NCBI RefSeq assembly: GCF_009725235.1
Contig: NZ_WJFC01000349.1
Location: 1-7,275 of the forward strand
Source of the DNA: Scytonema sp. UIC 10036
GTDB taxonomy: Bacteria > Cyanobacteriota > Cyanobacteriia > Cyanobacteriales > Nostocaceae
Direction of reading: 5' to 3'
DNA length: 7,275 bases
Shown here: piece by piece, positions 5,651 to 7,275 of the stretch
Numbering within the stretch: the stretch's first letter is position 1
Layout: every line of letters begins with the position of its first letter
Program-made: the position numbers and the translations under genes
Notes under the pieces: generated by a model
Seen by the model: only the letters and a program-made list of their open reading frames with translations
Told to the model about the DNA's origin: nothing
Database searches by the model: none

Positions 5651-6868
5651 TCACACTTCCACAGCCAAACGCACTTTTTGCTCCCAGCGACTCAACATAT
5701 CACTGTAAACATCACGAATAACTGTACGAGCTGCATAGGGCTGCGCCGCCCGCACGCAAGCTTCTGTTGGGTAATCCTCTGGATGTATGAGAACTTTGCG
5801 TATAGCCTCTGCTATACACGTTGGAGTCCTTTCGGAACAGACAACACCACTTTTAACTCCAAGCAGCTTTGGAGTTTCACCACATTGAGTGGTCACCACT
5901 GGTGTCCCACTAGCAAGCGCTTCTAAAACTACCAAAGGCAAACCCTCATATTCACTGCTTAACACGAAAACATTGCAGATACGATGCAACCGTGCAATTT
6001 CCTTTTGGGTAACTGCTCCAAGCATTGTAACTTGACTGGATAGCCCCAATTTAACAAATTCTGCACGAACATCTGCTGCTAACTCCCCATCACCTGCAAT
6101 CAATAGGTGAACATAGGGATCGTTTAATGCAGCAATAGCACGTACAAGTAAAATCGGGTCTTTTTGGGGATGAAGCCGACCGGCAAACAACACAAAACGC
6201 GTCTCTTCGGCTAAACCAAGTTGAGATGCTAGTTCCCGCTTTTCAGCTTGACGTTGCTCTCCCGTCAAGGGATAAAAAATTTCATTGTCAAAAGTATTTT
6301 TTATGTATCTAACACGGTCTTGCAGGTTGGGGTATCGCTGTTTGTACAATTTGGTTGCATCGGTATTGCAAGAAAGAATTTGGTCAAATTGACGAACTAA
6401 TAAACCTTCTAGGGCAAAATACGCCGCCGGAAATCTTCGCCAGAGAATAGCTTTCTTGTCACCACTCGCTTGCATTTGTGTCCGAATATCGTTATGTATA
6501 AAAAGCGTTTTTTCCCCCTTCCAAGAAAAACTAGCTAGTGTTGGCTCTATTCTGTGAAAGTGCATAAAGTCTGACTCAAAACACTTTCCTAAGAGAGCCG
6601 CCGTATATTTCAATGTTGTTGGTATCAAGTTCCTAACATTATCATTCTGCAATGTGAATAAAGGTAGAAAACTGATTTCTTTGCCAGCAAATTCTGCTTG
6701 CTGCCATACACCAACAGGTTTTTCCAGACTGTCCCCTGTTCCTACGAGTCTTACTTCAAACTCGATGGGAGCGTACTTAATGAAGGTCTTTATAAGTGTC
6801 TGAATTCCTCCGATTGTTGTGTTCCAAGGATTAAATTGGTAAAAAATCGTGAGAACAGGCTTACGCAT
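5651..6868 (-). CDS. GT-B glycosyltransferase, family 4-like
   Basis: First gene of the block; a 405-aa retaining-type GT4-like enzyme inferred to add a sugar to the EPS repeat unit. The N-terminus MRKPVLTIFYQFNPWNTTIGG ends in the GG(I/V) loop typical of the acceptor domain. The donor domain begins with FVLFAGRLHPQKDPILLVRA and includes LIAGDGEL and the E-x7-E motif EGLPLVVLE (E308, E316), followed by ASGTPVVTT and the ETPKLLG loop. It is only distantly similar to the other glycosyltransferase of the window and is not an obvious recent duplicate. Start: the reading frame can be extended to a GTG at 6877, but that codon overlaps the AAGG ribosome-binding site (6877-6880), which is spaced 8 nt from the ATG at 6868, so the ATG is chosen. 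A 102-nt spacer separates its TGA from the next gene. Donor and acceptor are not predictable. Confidence 0.92.
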   Translation of the reverse strand: MRKPVLTIFYQFNPWNTTIGGIQTLIKTFIKYAPIEFEVRLVGTGDSLEKPVGVWQQAEFAGKEISFLPLFTLQNDNVRNLIPTTLKYTAALLGKCFESDFMHFHRIEPTLASFSWKGEKTLFIHNDIRTQMQASGDKKAILWRRFPAAYFALEGLLVRQFDQILSCNTDATKLYKQRYPNLQDRVRYIKNTFDNEIFYPLTGEQRQAEKRELASQLGLAEETRFVLFAGRLHPQKDPILLVRAIAALNDPYVHLLIAGDGELAADVRAEFVKLGLSSQVTMLGAVTQKEIARLHRICNVFVLSSEYEGLPLVVLEALASGTPVVTTQCGETPKLLGVKSGVVCSERTPTCIAEAIRKVLIHPEDYPTEACVRAAQPYAARTVIRDVYSDMLSRWEQKVRLAVEV

Positions 6869-6876
6869 TATGACCA

Positions 6877-6880
6877 CCTT
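6877..6880 (-). promoter_or_regulatory. Ribosome-binding site of the first glycosyltransferase
   Basis: AAGG on the minus strand, 8 nt before the ATG at 6868. Its AA is also the end of a small inverted repeat just upstream. Confidence 0.6.
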
Positions 6881-6896
6881 GCACAGTGAAGTGCAA
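6879..6896. promoter_or_regulatory. Small inverted repeat next to the ribosome-binding site of the first gene
   Basis: TTGCAC, a 6-nt loop (6885-6890) and GTGCAA form a perfect 6-bp stem. On the transcript the 3' arm ends in the AA of AAGG, so folding could limit access to the ribosome-binding site, or the palindrome could be a protein site on DNA. The function is inference. Confidence 0.35.
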
Positions 6897-7112
6897 TTGC
6901 TCTAAAAGTTTTTTATTTTTTTAGAAAATTTAAAAAAATTTAACCATTTCCTCCTACAAACTAAATAAATTTACGAGTTTTTGCATTCCTCCATTAGTAG
7001 TATTCTCATAATTGATTGTAAAAATTTTTTCTTCCTCCCTGTATACTTCTCTGAAGCTCAAACTTTTCTTTACGTATAACACTTAGAAAAACTTTTTACC
7101 TAACTAGGAGAT

Positions 7113-7120
7113 GCGATCGC
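7113..7120. repeat. HIP1 palindrome GCGATCGC
   Basis: Exact octamer in the non-coding leader; the only copy of the five outside a gene. Confidence 0.9.
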
Positions 7121-7135
7121 AAGCTGTGTCTCACT

Positions 7136-7163
7136 AAAATAAATTGATGGCTTTCTTCAACAA
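7136..7163 (-). promoter_or_regulatory. Weak candidate sigma-70-type promoter
   Basis: On the minus strand, TTGTTG (7158-7163) and TATTTT (7136-7141) are 16 nt apart, matching 3/6 and 4/6 of the consensus. In DNA this AT-rich such a match is expected by chance. It is listed only because it is the best-spaced pair I found before the first gene. Confidence 0.15.
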
Positions 7164-7275
7164 TCTAGTATTTTCTACCATTAATTTTTGCAACCAAGGT
7201 CAAATCTTTACAAAATCTTCATAACCTTTGGCTTTATTTTTACATTATTTATCCGAGAATTAGGCTATATTAGAA

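Larger units (their letters stand above)
6869..7275. other. AT-rich non-coding leader/promoter region upstream of the gene block
   Basis: No gene of credible length on either strand. Going downstream on the minus strand I see TTGACC (7198-7203), a weak promoter-like pair TTGTTG (7158-7163) and TATTTT (7136-7141) with a 16-nt spacer, one HIP1 palindrome (7113-7120), and three purine-rich GGAGG-type motifs (near 7034-7038, 6988-6992 and 6950-6955). The last two sit beside tiny reading frames. The small inverted repeat before the first gene follows. The promoter must lie in or beyond this region if the block starts here, but no strong -35/-10 pair is evident. Confidence 0.6.

Noticed and set aside
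5558..5926. 122-aa plus-strand frame across the spacer and the end of the first glycosyltransferase gene
   Set aside because: Most of it is antisense to conserved GT4 coding sequence. No motif or ribosome-binding site.
4358..6868. Recent tandem duplication of the two glycosyltransferase genes
   Set aside because: They share only the general GT4 motifs (GRL-x-P-x-K, EGLPL-x4-E). The N-terminal domains are clearly different.
7147..7224. 25-aa plus-strand frame (MAFFNNLVFST...) in the leader
   Set aside because: No ribosome-binding site and no recognisable family; such a length is expected by chance in AT-rich DNA.
7207..7246. RpaB-type HLR1 sites (TTTACAAA at 7207, TTTACATT at 7239)
   Set aside because: Each is a good half-site, but neither has an acceptable second half 2 nt further on. 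Single half-sites are frequent in AT-rich DNA.

Overview
The window looks like chromosomal DNA from a cyanobacterium, most likely a filamentous heterocyst-former of the Nostocales type. Two kinds of evidence support this. There are five copies of the cyanobacterial palindrome GCGATCGC (HIP1) in 7.3 kb, and several spacers are built from heptanucleotide tandem repeats (STRR-type), a hallmark of these genomes. Genus and species cannot be read from the sequence.

All five convincing genes lie on the minus strand and form one exopolysaccharide (EPS/capsule) block, transcribed from right to left. In order of transcription they are: a GT-B, family-4-like glycosyltransferase (6868 to 5651); a second GT4-like glycosyltransferase (5548 to 4358); a Wzc/GumC-type chain-length regulator fused to a BY-kinase domain (4256 to 2103); a multi-spanning O-antigen ligase/polymerase-family protein (2100 to 667); and a short left-handed beta-helix acetyltransferase of the serine-acetyltransferase-like type (686 to 138). 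The last three are tightly packed (2-nt gap, then a 20-nt overlap), so they are almost certainly co-transcribed. Spacers of about 100 nt separate the other two genes.

Together the genes fit part of a Wzx/Wzy-dependent pathway: two enzymes add sugars to a lipid-linked repeat unit, the Wzy-like protein polymerises it, the Wzc-like protein controls chain length and export, and the acetyltransferase probably decorates a sugar. The initiating phosphoglycosyltransferase, the flippase (Wzx) and the outer-membrane channel (Wza) are not in the window.

Non-coding regions: 1-156 is a heptad repeat array that switches unit orientation at position 112 and contains the stop codon of the acetyltransferase gene. 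4271-4360 is a second, composite heptad array filling the spacer between the second glycosyltransferase and the wzc-like gene. 5549-5650 is a short spacer with another small heptad repeat and an inverted repeat. 6869-7275 is an AT-rich leader of about 400 bp upstream of the first gene. I find no RNA gene, IS element or CRISPR array, and no clearly new enzymatic system. The most unusual material is the repeat architecture at gene boundaries.
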